Shown here: positions 36,023 to 43,168 of the stretch, one piece after another
How the letters are laid out: every line of letters starts with the position of its first letter
Position numbering within the stretch: position 1 is the first letter of the stretch
NCBI GenBank assembly: GCA_016930295.1
Contig: JAFGHE010000269.1
Span: forward strand, 1 to 56,167
From: Sedimentisphaerales bacterium
Lineage (GTDB): Bacteria; Planctomycetota; Phycisphaerae; Sedimentisphaerales; SM23-30
Length of the DNA: 56,167 nucleotides
Direction of reading: 5' to 3'
Made by a program: the position numbers and the translations under genes
Notes under the pieces: model-generated
The model's input: the letters and a program-made list of their open reading frames with translations, nothing else
Databases searched by the model: none
Told to the model about the DNA's origin: nothing

Positions 36023-38998
36023 ATGTATCTCAAAGCGACGAGTATGATTCTTGTTATTTTGTTTTTAGCGTGTGAATCCGTTTATTCCGATGTGGTGTGG
36101 TCGGATGAATTTGACGGCCCTGATATCAATAGGGACATTTGGACCTATGATGTTGGCGGATGGGGTTTTGGCAATGGCCAGTTCGAATATGACACCGCCC
36201 GTCAGGAAAATTCTTATATAGAGTCCGGCAGTCTTGTCATAGAAGCTCGTCGTGAAGACTATTTCGGCAATCAATTTACATCTGCAAGAATGCTTACCCA
36301 GGGGCGATTTGCTTTCAAATACGGCAGCCTTGAAGCCAGGATAAAATTCCCTGATACCGCCAATGGGTTGTGGCCGGCCTTCTGGATGCTGGGCAACAAT
36401 TTTCCTGCAATTGACTGGCCGATGGCGGGTGAGATAGACATCGTCGAGATGGGCTCAAAAGCCGGAATCGATGAAGGCCTTCAGCAGGAGAAGATCAACT
36501 GTGCGATACACTTCTCGGATGCCATGGGAGACTATGGTATGGATGTAGCATGGACCGATGCCGCCGTTGATCTCAGCCTCGATTACCATCTCTACAAAAT
36601 TTCCTGGACTCCTGCGGATATAACATTTTATCTTGACGGTGTTCCCTATGGCTCATGGGACATCACCCCTGATTATCTCAGGGAGTATCATCAGCCCTGT
36701 TTTGCTATCATTAACGTAGCTATCGGCGGCTGGGATCCCTCCTATACGGGAATATATGATCCCGGCCTGGTAACGGCCGCGTTCCCTGCAAAAATGTATG
36801 TTGACTGGATTCGACTTTCCAGCAACCCGTATACGGAACTCTGCCTGGGTGATGATATCGAGGAATTCGACAACTTCGGAATTTATACTGAAACAACGCC
36901 GGTGAACAATTCACTTGTTTATGGAGATGATACAGATCCCCAGTTCGAATATGGAACCGCGGCGGCCCTGTACCCATGGAACAATATGACCGAGTCACCC
37001 ACACCACCGCCTGCTTCTGAGGGAAGCGAGTGCTGGTCGTTTGATATCGCCGCGGGCAGCTGGTATGGAATGGGAGTCTTTCTGCCCAATTTTCGAAATA
37101 TGAAAAACTACTCTGACGGGTATCTCCACTTTGATATAAAGACAACCGGGACCGATCCTGTGAAAATTGGAATTAAAAGTTCCAGAGGCGGCGAATTCTG
37201 GCTGCCCCTGGGAGACGAAACAGCCGAGTTCGGGTTTGTTCGTGACGGGAACTGGCATGAGGTTAGTATTCCTCTCAACAGATATGCAAATACTGATTTC
37301 CTTACCATACATCAAATGTTCATGATCGCAGGTGACCCGCCTTCTTCATCCATGAACTTATCAATAGACAATGTATGGTGGGAACCAAGCCTGCCCAGGC
37401 CGACGCCCCAACAGGGTAATTTCGGTGTTTACACCGAAACGGCCTCAAACAGGGACGCGGGAGAATTTGGCCTTGGTATTGACGGCGACTTTTTTATATG
37501 GGAAAACACGCTGGTGGAGGGCACCCCGAGTCCCTATGAAGGCAGCGTGAGCATAAGCCTGGAATCAGCACCCGGTTTGAGCTGGTTTGCGGCAGCCTTT
37601 ACTCCGAATGTAAAACACAACCTGACAGCCTATAGATACCCGGAAAGCAGACTGCATTTTGCCATGAAGACCGGTTCATTAACACCTTTTATGATTGGAA
37701 TGAAAAGTGGCAACGTCGATGGGATCGGTCAGAAATGGATACCATTCGAGTCGGGCAGCGACCCGTACGGATTTGTTCGAGACGGCACATGGCATGTGAT
37801 AGATATACCGATGTCCGATATTACCACAGAAGTTGATCTTTCTGAGGTAAGCCAGCTCTTTCAGGTTTTAGGCATAAGCGGTTCGATTTCCGACATCGAA
37901 TTTGACGATATTTGCTTTACCGGAGGCGGCAGCCCCCTCGTCGGCGATGACAATCTTCCTCCTTCCGTAAGCATAACCAGCCCGGCCAGCGGCACATTTT
38001 TCAATCCGGGAGAGGATATTACGATTGAAGCTGATGCGAGTGACCCGGATGGAGATGGAACAGTAACCAAAGTAGAGTTTTACGAAGGGCTGAATTTATT
38101 AGGCGAAGACCTGGTAAGCCCTTACAGTTTTACTTTGAACAGTGTTTCGCAAGGCACGTATACGTTTAGGGCAAAAGCCACTGATCCCAATGATGCAACG
38201 CGTACTTCCGCACCGGTAACGGTTTATGTTGGCGTACCGGAATTGACATTGATTAATGTATCCCCGTCAACAGCAAGCATTGAAGAGGGGACAATACAGC
38301 AATTTACTGCGACGGGCCTTGACCAGTTCGGGCAGGAATTTCCGGCAGAAGTCAGCTGGTCCGTTTCGGGCGGTGGTGTGATCGACGAGAACGGATTCTT
38401 TGTAGCAGTGGATGTTGGCGGGCCATATACCGTTATGGCGGTAGAGGTGGTAGAAGGTATACTATCAGGAACAGCAAATGTCGATGTGTACGCCGGCGGG
38501 GTATGCAGCGGCCCATCAGGAAATGGTGATTACACCTGGGAAGCGAGCGGATCTGAGAGTAATCCAACCATCACGTTTATTCCTGCCAGGCCTGGAGTAG
38601 GAGATAGTCTGGTGATTCTCTATTATTCATTTTTGCCTGAAGGCGCTTACCCGGGTTACATTACAACGCCTGGTACACCCTACCCGATCCCGGGCACGTA
38701 TCCTGGTCAGACAGTCTATTTCTATTATACCTACAGCGTCCCGGAAGGGGGCGAACACACCACCTATGGAAACGAGCATAGTTTTCAGGTGGGCGTTTGC
38801 GACGCAATCATAGCCAGTGATTTCAACGGCAGCGGCAGAGTGAATCTTTCTGATTTTGCCCGTCTGGCAGGCTACTGGATGCAAACAAATTGCGAAGAGG
38901 GCAATAATTACTGCGAAGGGACCGACCATGTAGGAGATGGTGACGTAGATATCTATGACCTCTACTTGCTTATCTATAGCTGGTTAAAAGGAGATTGA
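36023..38998 (+). CDS. Secreted GH16 laminarinase-type beta-glucanase with binding, Ig-like and dockerin-like modules
   Basis: A 991-residue enzyme with a signal peptide and the GH16 catalytic domain at residues about 22-265. The active-site motif is GEIDIVEMG (nucleophile E137, D139, acid/base E142), the form with the extra residue that is typical of laminarinases (beta-1,3-glucanases). Two similar beta-sandwich modules follow (FGIYTETTPVNN and FGVYTETASNRD, about 295-465 and 470-640). Then come an Ig-like domain (PPSVSITSPASGTFFNPGE), a Big-type domain (INVSPSTASIEEGTIQQFTA) and a C-terminal two-repeat dockerin-like module (DFNGSGRVNLSDFARLAGYW, GDGDVDIYDLYLLIYSWL). It has its own promoter, separate from the alpha-glucan operon. 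The product oligosaccharides could feed the GH94-like phosphorylase. Confidence 0.9.
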   Translation: MYLKATSMILVILFLACESVYSDVVWSDEFDGPDINRDIWTYDVGGWGFGNGQFEYDTARQENSYIESGSLVIEARREDYFGNQFTSARMLTQGRFAFKYGSLEARIKFPDTANGLWPAFWMLGNNFPAIDWPMAGEIDIVEMGSKAGIDEGLQQEKINCAIHFSDAMGDYGMDVAWTDAAVDLSLDYHLYKISWTPADITFYLDGVPYGSWDITPDYLREYHQPCFAIINVAIGGWDPSYTGIYDPGLVTAAFPAKMYVDWIRLSSNPYTELCLGDDIEEFDNFGIYTETTPVNNSLVYGDDTDPQFEYGTAAALYPWNNMTESPTPPPASEGSECWSFDIAAGSWYGMGVFLPNFRNMKNYSDGYLHFDIKTTGTDPVKIGIKSSRGGEFWLPLGDETAEFGFVRDGNWHEVSIPLNRYANTDFLTIHQMFMIAGDPPSSSMNLSIDNVWWEPSLPRPTPQQGNFGVYTETASNRDAGEFGLGIDGDFFIWENTLVEGTPSPYEGSVSISLESAPGLSWFAAAFTPNVKHNLTAYRYPESRLHFAMKTGSLTPFMIGMKSGNVDGIGQKWIPFESGSDPYGFVRDGTWHVIDIPMSDITTEVDLSEVSQLFQVLGISGSISDIEFDDICFTGGGSPLVGDDNLPPSVSITSPASGTFFNPGEDITIEADASDPDGDGTVTKVEFYEGLNLLGEDLVSPYSFTLNSVSQGTYTFRAKATDPNDATRTSAPVTVYVGVPELTLINVSPSTASIEEGTIQQFTATGLDQFGQEFPAEVSWSVSGGGVIDENGFFVAVDVGGPYTVMAVEVVEGILSGTANVDVYAGGVCSGPSGNGDYTWEASGSESNPTITFIPARPGVGDSLVILYYSFLPEGAYPGYITTPGTPYPIPGTYPGQTVYFYYTYSVPEGGEHTTYGNEHSFQVGVCDAIIASDFNGSGRVNLSDFARLAGYWMQTNCEEGNNYCEGTDHVGDGDVDIYDLYLLIYSWLKGD

Positions 38999-39116
38999 AT
39001 GTTTTAGTACTGGTTTCATATCTTATGAAATCATGGTTACTAATAACTTTAATCGTCCTCATATCCGGTGTTTTTAATCCAGAAACAAGCGTTTGCAATA
39101 CTTTTGACGCTGGCGT

Positions 39117-39386
39117 CTATCTGATATGGCTCAAGCTCTGGTCAACCATATGACAGCCGGAGATGTTACAAGCCTGGTCCACATTTATAAACACTGGACC
39201 CACCTGAGGGCTCCATTCCGATGGGTCTGATTCCGGATAAATATCGGCCGGCGGCTCGTGACAGGTTTGACAGGCTAACTGGAAATGATGCGGTGAAACA
39301 GGCACAGGAGTCTCAGATGCTCCCACCTGTAACAGGGTAATGAATACCAAGTTGCCAATTACGGCCCAATTCTGCCTTGGATGCAT
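39117..39386 (-). CDS. Small c-type cytochrome-like protein, probably a truncated multiheme cytochrome
   Basis: An 89-residue protein with GAGG eight bases before ATG, a short hydrophobic signal (VIGNLVFITLLQVG) and two possible haem sites: LACQTCHEP (CxxCH) and QACNISGCHM (CxxxxCH). It ends seven residues after the second site with SLSHIR and a TAG. In related multiheme proteins a CxxSGCH..SLSHP segment normally continues into further haem sites, so this is probably an N-terminal remnant, though a functional di-haem protein is possible. It is oriented like the ccm operon, 399 bases downstream of ccmD, and ends tail to tail with the GH16 gene. Confidence 0.5.
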   Translation of the reverse strand: MHPRQNWAVIGNLVFITLLQVGASETPVPVSPHHFQLACQTCHEPPADIYPESDPSEWSPQVGPVFINVDQACNISGCHMVDQSLSHIR

Positions 39387-39785
39387 GTTCCGTGCCTCGC
39401 TTTATCTGCTTATTAAAGGCATCTATAAACCACTAGCCGACCCTGTGGTCAGCTTCGGTTCCATGCATCCGCGTGCGGTCAGACGCTTATCCTGCTGTTT
39501 TACGTTAATATCCAGTTAAACAATAAGATATAAATTTTCCCGACGCAAATTTCAGAATGGCGAAATGGGTAAATTTTGAGCTTTGAAAGAAGTTAAGAGA
39601 GAAGCAGGAGTAATAAAATCGATGCGACCTGCATAGGTGTTATAATCGTTAGAATCTATATAGAGGAGCACGTGTGGGTTGTGAGCAGGAGAGAAGACGG
39701 GTAATAAAAGTATGGGCAATCATGCCTAAACTCGCTGTGCTCGTGTAGCAATGCCACCCGTTTGGAAAAGTATGGCACTCTGGGG
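39387..39785. other. Intergenic region downstream of the ccm operon
   Basis: About 400 bases with no credible gene on either strand. It contains two short direct repeats, AAAAGTATGGGCA and AAAAGTATGGCA, about 60 bases apart (near 39706 and 39764), flanking a stretch with self-complementary segments (GGGTGGCA and TGCCACCC types). This could be a degraded mobile or repetitive element or a transcription-end region; nothing more can be said. Confidence 0.35.
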
Positions 39786-39923
39786 TTAATCGTGGGTGGT
39801 TTCGCGGGCGTGGAGGCGGCGTTTGATGTTATGTAGTTGGCGGTCGATGGTGAAGAGGTAGAGGAAATAAATTATCCACGAGAGCGACAGGGCCACGCAT
39901 AAGTAGAAGAGTCCTTTATCCAT
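39786..39923 (-). CDS. ccmD: CcmD-like small membrane protein of haem export
   Basis: A 45-residue protein placed ten bases after ccmC. AAGGA lies upstream of ATG. It has one membrane helix (LFYLCVALSLSWIIYFLYLF) followed by a basic, cytoplasmic tail (RQLHNIKRRLHARE), which is the size and layout of CcmD. In system I, CcmD helps release haem-loaded CcmE from the CcmABC complex. Sequence conservation in CcmD is low, so the identification rests on size, topology and position as the last gene of the ccmA-B-C row. It is short enough to be missed by automated calling. Confidence 0.72.
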   Translation of the reverse strand: MDKGLFYLCVALSLSWIIYFLYLFTIDRQLHNIKRRLHARETTHD

Positions 39924-39933
39924 ATTTTTTCCT

Positions 39934-40566
39934 TTATGAGTATAGTTGTTGTTCCAACTGGTTTTGGCATTTGTACAGGTCGGCGCGTATCCAGATGAGC
40001 AGGCCGGCCAGGAGAAATGTTCCCACTATTCCCATGACAAAGGGGATTCTCTGCCAGGTATGATCGAATGTGAAATTGGGTTTGTGGATATCCGGGATGA
40101 GGCGGGCGCTGATGTAAACCAGGGGCACGTCCAGAAAGGCGATGATTCCGAACACGGCACAGACTTGCCCGCGGCGCCGGGCGGCGGGGATGGCGCTTCT
40201 GAGGATGAGATAAGCCACGTATAGGAACCAAAGTATGGCCGAGGTAATCAGTCGTATGCTGGGGGTCCACCATACATTCCATTCGGCACGGGAGAAAATC
40301 ATGCCGGTGAGGTTCAGGACCGTGGCGAAGACCAGTCCCACTTCCGCGGCGGCGGCGGCCACATGATCCCAGGATGACTTTTTGGTAATCAAATATCCGA
40401 TACTGCCGACCAGGACTACTATAAAACAAACCAAGGCGCAAATCGAGCTAGGCACGTGGAAATAAATAATATTGCGTACTACCGGATCTATTACTCCTTT
40501 GGTCAGGGCAATCCACATGGAAGTGACCAGGAGCAGACATGTTATGAGCATTAAAATTCGTCGCAT
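39934..40566 (-). CDS. ccmC: Cytochrome c maturation haem-handling protein CcmC
   Basis: A 210-residue membrane protein of about six helices. It contains the family periplasmic histidine segments (NIIYFHVPSSICAL) and a tryptophan-rich loop (WNVWWTPSIRLITS) corresponding to the WWD haem-binding motif, plus a second histidine region before the last helix (FDHTWQRIPF). CcmC places haem on CcmE at the outer face of the membrane. It sits between ccmB (four-base gap) and ccmD (ten-base gap). The size fits the short bacterial form. Confidence 0.9.
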   Translation of the reverse strand: MRRILMLITCLLLVTSMWIALTKGVIDPVVRNIIYFHVPSSICALVCFIVVLVGSIGYLITKKSSWDHVAAAAAEVGLVFATVLNLTGMIFSRAEWNVWWTPSIRLITSAILWFLYVAYLILRSAIPAARRRGQVCAVFGIIAFLDVPLVYISARLIPDIHKPNFTFDHTWQRIPFVMGIVGTFLLAGLLIWIRADLYKCQNQLEQQLYS

Positions 40567-40570
40567 TTTT

Positions 40571-41281
40571 TTATTCCTGTACTACGAAGCCGAACAACAG
40601 CCAGGCGGCGGTGACAAAGATTGCATCAAAGGCCGCCAGATATCCGATGGCGGTTTTAAAATTGCCGACCATGGTGAGCGCCCCGGTACCGATGAGTTCC
40701 TCAGGGAGCGTGCCAAAACACAGCAGCAGGGCAAAGGTGGCCGGCATCATGACCGGTAAAAGTATGGTAAGGACCAGGATACTCAGTATGGACCCGCGTA
40801 TCCGGGACACGTGGACGATAGCGGAAAACAAGGTCCCTACACTGGATATGGCTATGTTGCCCAGTAACAATATCGCGATTAAACGGGATAGTCCTGCCTG
40901 GACACTTAGTTTAAAGGTAAAGATGACGATAGGTACTAATATAATTTCAAAGATGCAAAGCATGGAGATATTGACCAGGAACTTGGCCAGGTAAACGACG
41001 CCGGGGTCTATGGGCGCCAGGAGCAGGCCATAGATGCAGTCCTGGTGCTGCTCGGTGGCGAACGAGCGTTCCTGGGCCATGAGCCCGGCAAACAGGAAGG
41101 CAATCCACAGGGCCGCCGGGCCCATTACCTGGGCGGGCATGGAGCCCACTTCCGAAACCAGACGGAGCACCCAGACAATGAGCATGCCGAGAACGATCAT
41201 GGCAGGCAATACCTCTCTGGCCCGCAATTCGGTCACCAGATCCTTAACGAAAATTGCCTTTATGCCATTGAACAGGAACAT
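40571..41281 (-). CDS. ccmB: Cytochrome c maturation ABC permease CcmB
   Basis: A 236-residue integral membrane protein with about six helices. It starts FNGIKAIFVKDLVTELRARE, the characteristic N-terminus of CcmB, and contains ERSFATEQHQDCIYGLLLAP, a conserved cytoplasmic loop. Its start codon overlaps the ccmA stop by one base (TAATG), which indicates coupled translation. With CcmA and CcmC it forms the ATP-dependent complex that releases holo-CcmE. Confidence 0.9.
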   Translation of the reverse strand: MFLFNGIKAIFVKDLVTELRAREVLPAMIVLGMLIVWVLRLVSEVGSMPAQVMGPAALWIAFLFAGLMAQERSFATEQHQDCIYGLLLAPIDPGVVYLAKFLVNISMLCIFEIILVPIVIFTFKLSVQAGLSRLIAILLLGNIAISSVGTLFSAIVHVSRIRGSILSILVLTILLPVMMPATFALLLCFGTLPEELIGTGALTMVGNFKTAIGYLAAFDAIFVTAAWLLFGFVVQE

Positions 41282-42024
41282 TACGAGGCGCTCCTTGCAT
41301 AGGTAAGGTAATCACTGATAAACCGGTCATGGTCAATATCGCTGGTGGGGGCGTCAAAAATCAATTGCCCGCCGTCCAGGACCACAACCCGCTCACAGCA
41401 TTTGAGGCCGTAACTGGTTTCGTGTGTGGTCATGAGTATGGTCCCGCTGTTTTGGCGGAAGCAGTGCATGGTATCCACAAGGTGGCGCCCGGAGTTGAGG
41501 TCCAACCCGGTAAAAGGTTCGTCGGCCAGCAGAATGCGGGGCTGGTGCACCAGGGCCCGGGCAATCGCCAGACGCTGCATCATACCGCGGGAGAGTATGC
41601 CGGTTTTATCGTGGCGATAGCCCGTCAGAGCCGCATCATCGAGAAGTTCATTGACTCGCTGGCTCGGGTGAGGGACGCCGTATAAGCGCGCGGCAAACAT
41701 CAGGTTCTCGCTAACAGTCAAATCCGGATATAGCATGCTTTTATGCGAAATGACACCCAGTAAAGACTTGACGGCTGAGGCTTTTTTCGGCAGTTCCAGA
41801 GCGTTGATCTTCACCGTCCCGCGTGTCGGGTGGAGCAGGCCGGCCAGAATCCGCATCAGGGTACTCTTGCCGGCCCCGTTGGAGCCACACAGACACAGGG
41901 ACTGGCCTGCATGGACCTGCAGGTCAATTTTATTCAGAACCAGCCGGGATTCAAAGGCCATGCACAGACCATTAATATCGATGATCGGTGTATGGCCGGA
42001 TGCTGTGTCTGGTTTGCCGGTCAT
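41281..42024 (-). CDS. ccmA: Cytochrome c maturation ABC ATP-binding protein CcmA
   Basis: A 247-residue ATPase with Walker A GSNGAGKST (residues 47-55), the signature region LSRGMMQRLAIARAL and Walker B ILLADEPFTGLD. The start at 42024 is preferred because it overlaps the preceding stop as ATGA and has AGGAG upstream; an ATG at 42057 lies inside the upstream gene without a ribosome site. Subunit of the CcmAB complex, which uses ATP hydrolysis to free haem-loaded CcmE from CcmC. Gene order ccmA-B-C-D is canonical. Confidence 0.9.
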   Translation of the reverse strand: MTGKPDTASGHTPIIDINGLCMAFESRLVLNKIDLQVHAGQSLCLCGSNGAGKSTLMRILAGLLHPTRGTVKINALELPKKASAVKSLLGVISHKSMLYPDLTVSENLMFAARLYGVPHPSQRVNELLDDAALTGYRHDKTGILSRGMMQRLAIARALVHQPRILLADEPFTGLDLNSGRHLVDTMHCFRQNSGTILMTTHETSYGLKCCERVVVLDGGQLIFDAPTSDIDHDRFISDYLTYARSAS

Positions 42025-43010
42025 GGAGCTTGTTTCTCCTGAGTTTTCATACGCCATATCACCACAACAGCCACGAACCCAAAAACCACTATCAGAATAA
42101 TCCAGGACGAACTATCGGTTTGTTTAACCAGTAATCCCGTCAGCCGGATGATGGCGGTATCATCTTTTTGAAACGATCCGAGAGAAAAATATTCGGCTGA
42201 CTTTCCGTCTGCCATAACCACTTCTGCGCCGGGGCCCAGACCCTCCGCGTCACCCAGAGGCAGGGCCAGGAAGAGGATACAATCATCGGTTTGCATGGAA
42301 AACTTTTTGGAAATTTCCATATCCCGTGAATCAATATCCAGCACGTAGGTAAAATTGATATCATATTCACCCGGCGCTACGGCCATGGGATCATAAAATC
42401 CTTCTTCCGAGAAAACCATCTCGTTTAAAACAAAATACCTGGAAGGCCGCACATCGCGGTATCCTTTGGGCAGGAAGACCTGGATAACCACCGGCGCTTC
42501 ACCTGTGCCCCGGGCAACCGGAGAGATCGCCAGGGAGGAAGAATTTTTCAAACGCATATATTCAGACACCTGCATGATATCTTCGCTCTGTTCGAGGGCG
42601 ATATGATGCGTTTTCACCGAAAGCTGCGACAGATCGGCAGAGACATCATAGACGTGTACGAGGGAGGATAACGGCGATGGTGACGGCTTCAGGGCCACCG
42701 GGCGACCGCTGAATGATATGGACTGATGATATCCCGCGGGTACCGCAGTAATCTCGTCCCCGGCGGGCAGGTCTTCAAAAATCACTTTTGACTCCTGATC
42801 GACCATTCCGACTCGGGTATCAAAAAACTCGTTTCCACGAAAGAGATTGACATCCACATGATCGCCGATGACAGATTGACCGCCCGGCGTGGCATTGACC
42901 ACGGTTACCTCGAGGGTTACGGTAAGGGGCTCTTCAGACGATTCCTGGCCCCACAACCCCGTTGGCACAAAAATAAAAATTAAAAAGATTAAAAAGAAAT
43001 TGCATCGCAA
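42021..43010 (-). CDS. Uncharacterised exported protein with C-terminal membrane helix, in the ccm operon
   Basis: A 329-residue protein with a signal peptide (FFLIFLIFIFVPTGLWG), two beta-rich regions and a C-terminal membrane helix (SWIILIVVFGFVAVVVIW) with a short basic tail. The first region (about 28-110: VTVVNATPGGQSVIGDHVDV, IFEDLPAGDEITA) resembles a carboxypeptidase-regulatory or Ig-like fold; the middle is unassigned. Most of the protein would face the periplasm. It overlaps ccmA by four bases and follows a 34-residue peptide gene by four bases, so it is firmly embedded in the maturation operon. A role in apocytochrome or haem handling is suggested only by position. No cysteine pair typical of CcmG/CcmH is present. 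Confidence 0.6.
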   Translation of the reverse strand: MRCNFFLIFLIFIFVPTGLWGQESSEEPLTVTLEVTVVNATPGGQSVIGDHVDVNLFRGNEFFDTRVGMVDQESKVIFEDLPAGDEITAVPAGYHQSISFSGRPVALKPSPSPLSSLVHVYDVSADLSQLSVKTHHIALEQSEDIMQVSEYMRLKNSSSLAISPVARGTGEAPVVIQVFLPKGYRDVRPSRYFVLNEMVFSEEGFYDPMAVAPGEYDINFTYVLDIDSRDMEISKKFSMQTDDCILFLALPLGDAEGLGPGAEVVMADGKSAEYFSLGSFQKDDTAIIRLTGLLVKQTDSSSWIILIVVFGFVAVVVIWRMKTQEKQAP

Positions 43011-43014
43011 CGGG

Positions 43015-43119
43015 TCAATCCCCCTTGTTTTCAGTAGGATGCTTAGGGTCTCTGGCCAGTAAGGGCCAGATAATCATTAGTACACACACGGCCAACAATA
43101 TCCATTTGATGATTTGCAT
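43015..43119 (-). CDS. 34-residue single-helix membrane peptide
   Basis: A small frame with AGGA six bases before ATG. It encodes one membrane helix (IIKWILLAVCVLMIIWPLLA) and a charged tail (RDPKHPTENKGD). Its end supplies the purine-rich ribosome site (AAGGGGGAT) of the next gene, and it fills the gap between ccmF and that gene. It could be an assembly peptide like CcmD; no family assignment is possible. Evidence is the ribosome site, helix and packing only. Confidence 0.5.
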   Translation of the reverse strand: MQIIKWILLAVCVLMIIWPLLARDPKHPTENKGD

Positions 43120-43168
43120 TTTAAATCCTGACACTTATTTCTCTAATTTTCAAACAGGTCTCCATCCA

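Noticed and set aside
42022..42057. Longer CcmA start at 42057
   Set aside because: It lies within the preceding gene without a ribosome site; the ATGA overlap at 42024 with AGGAG upstream is a better start.
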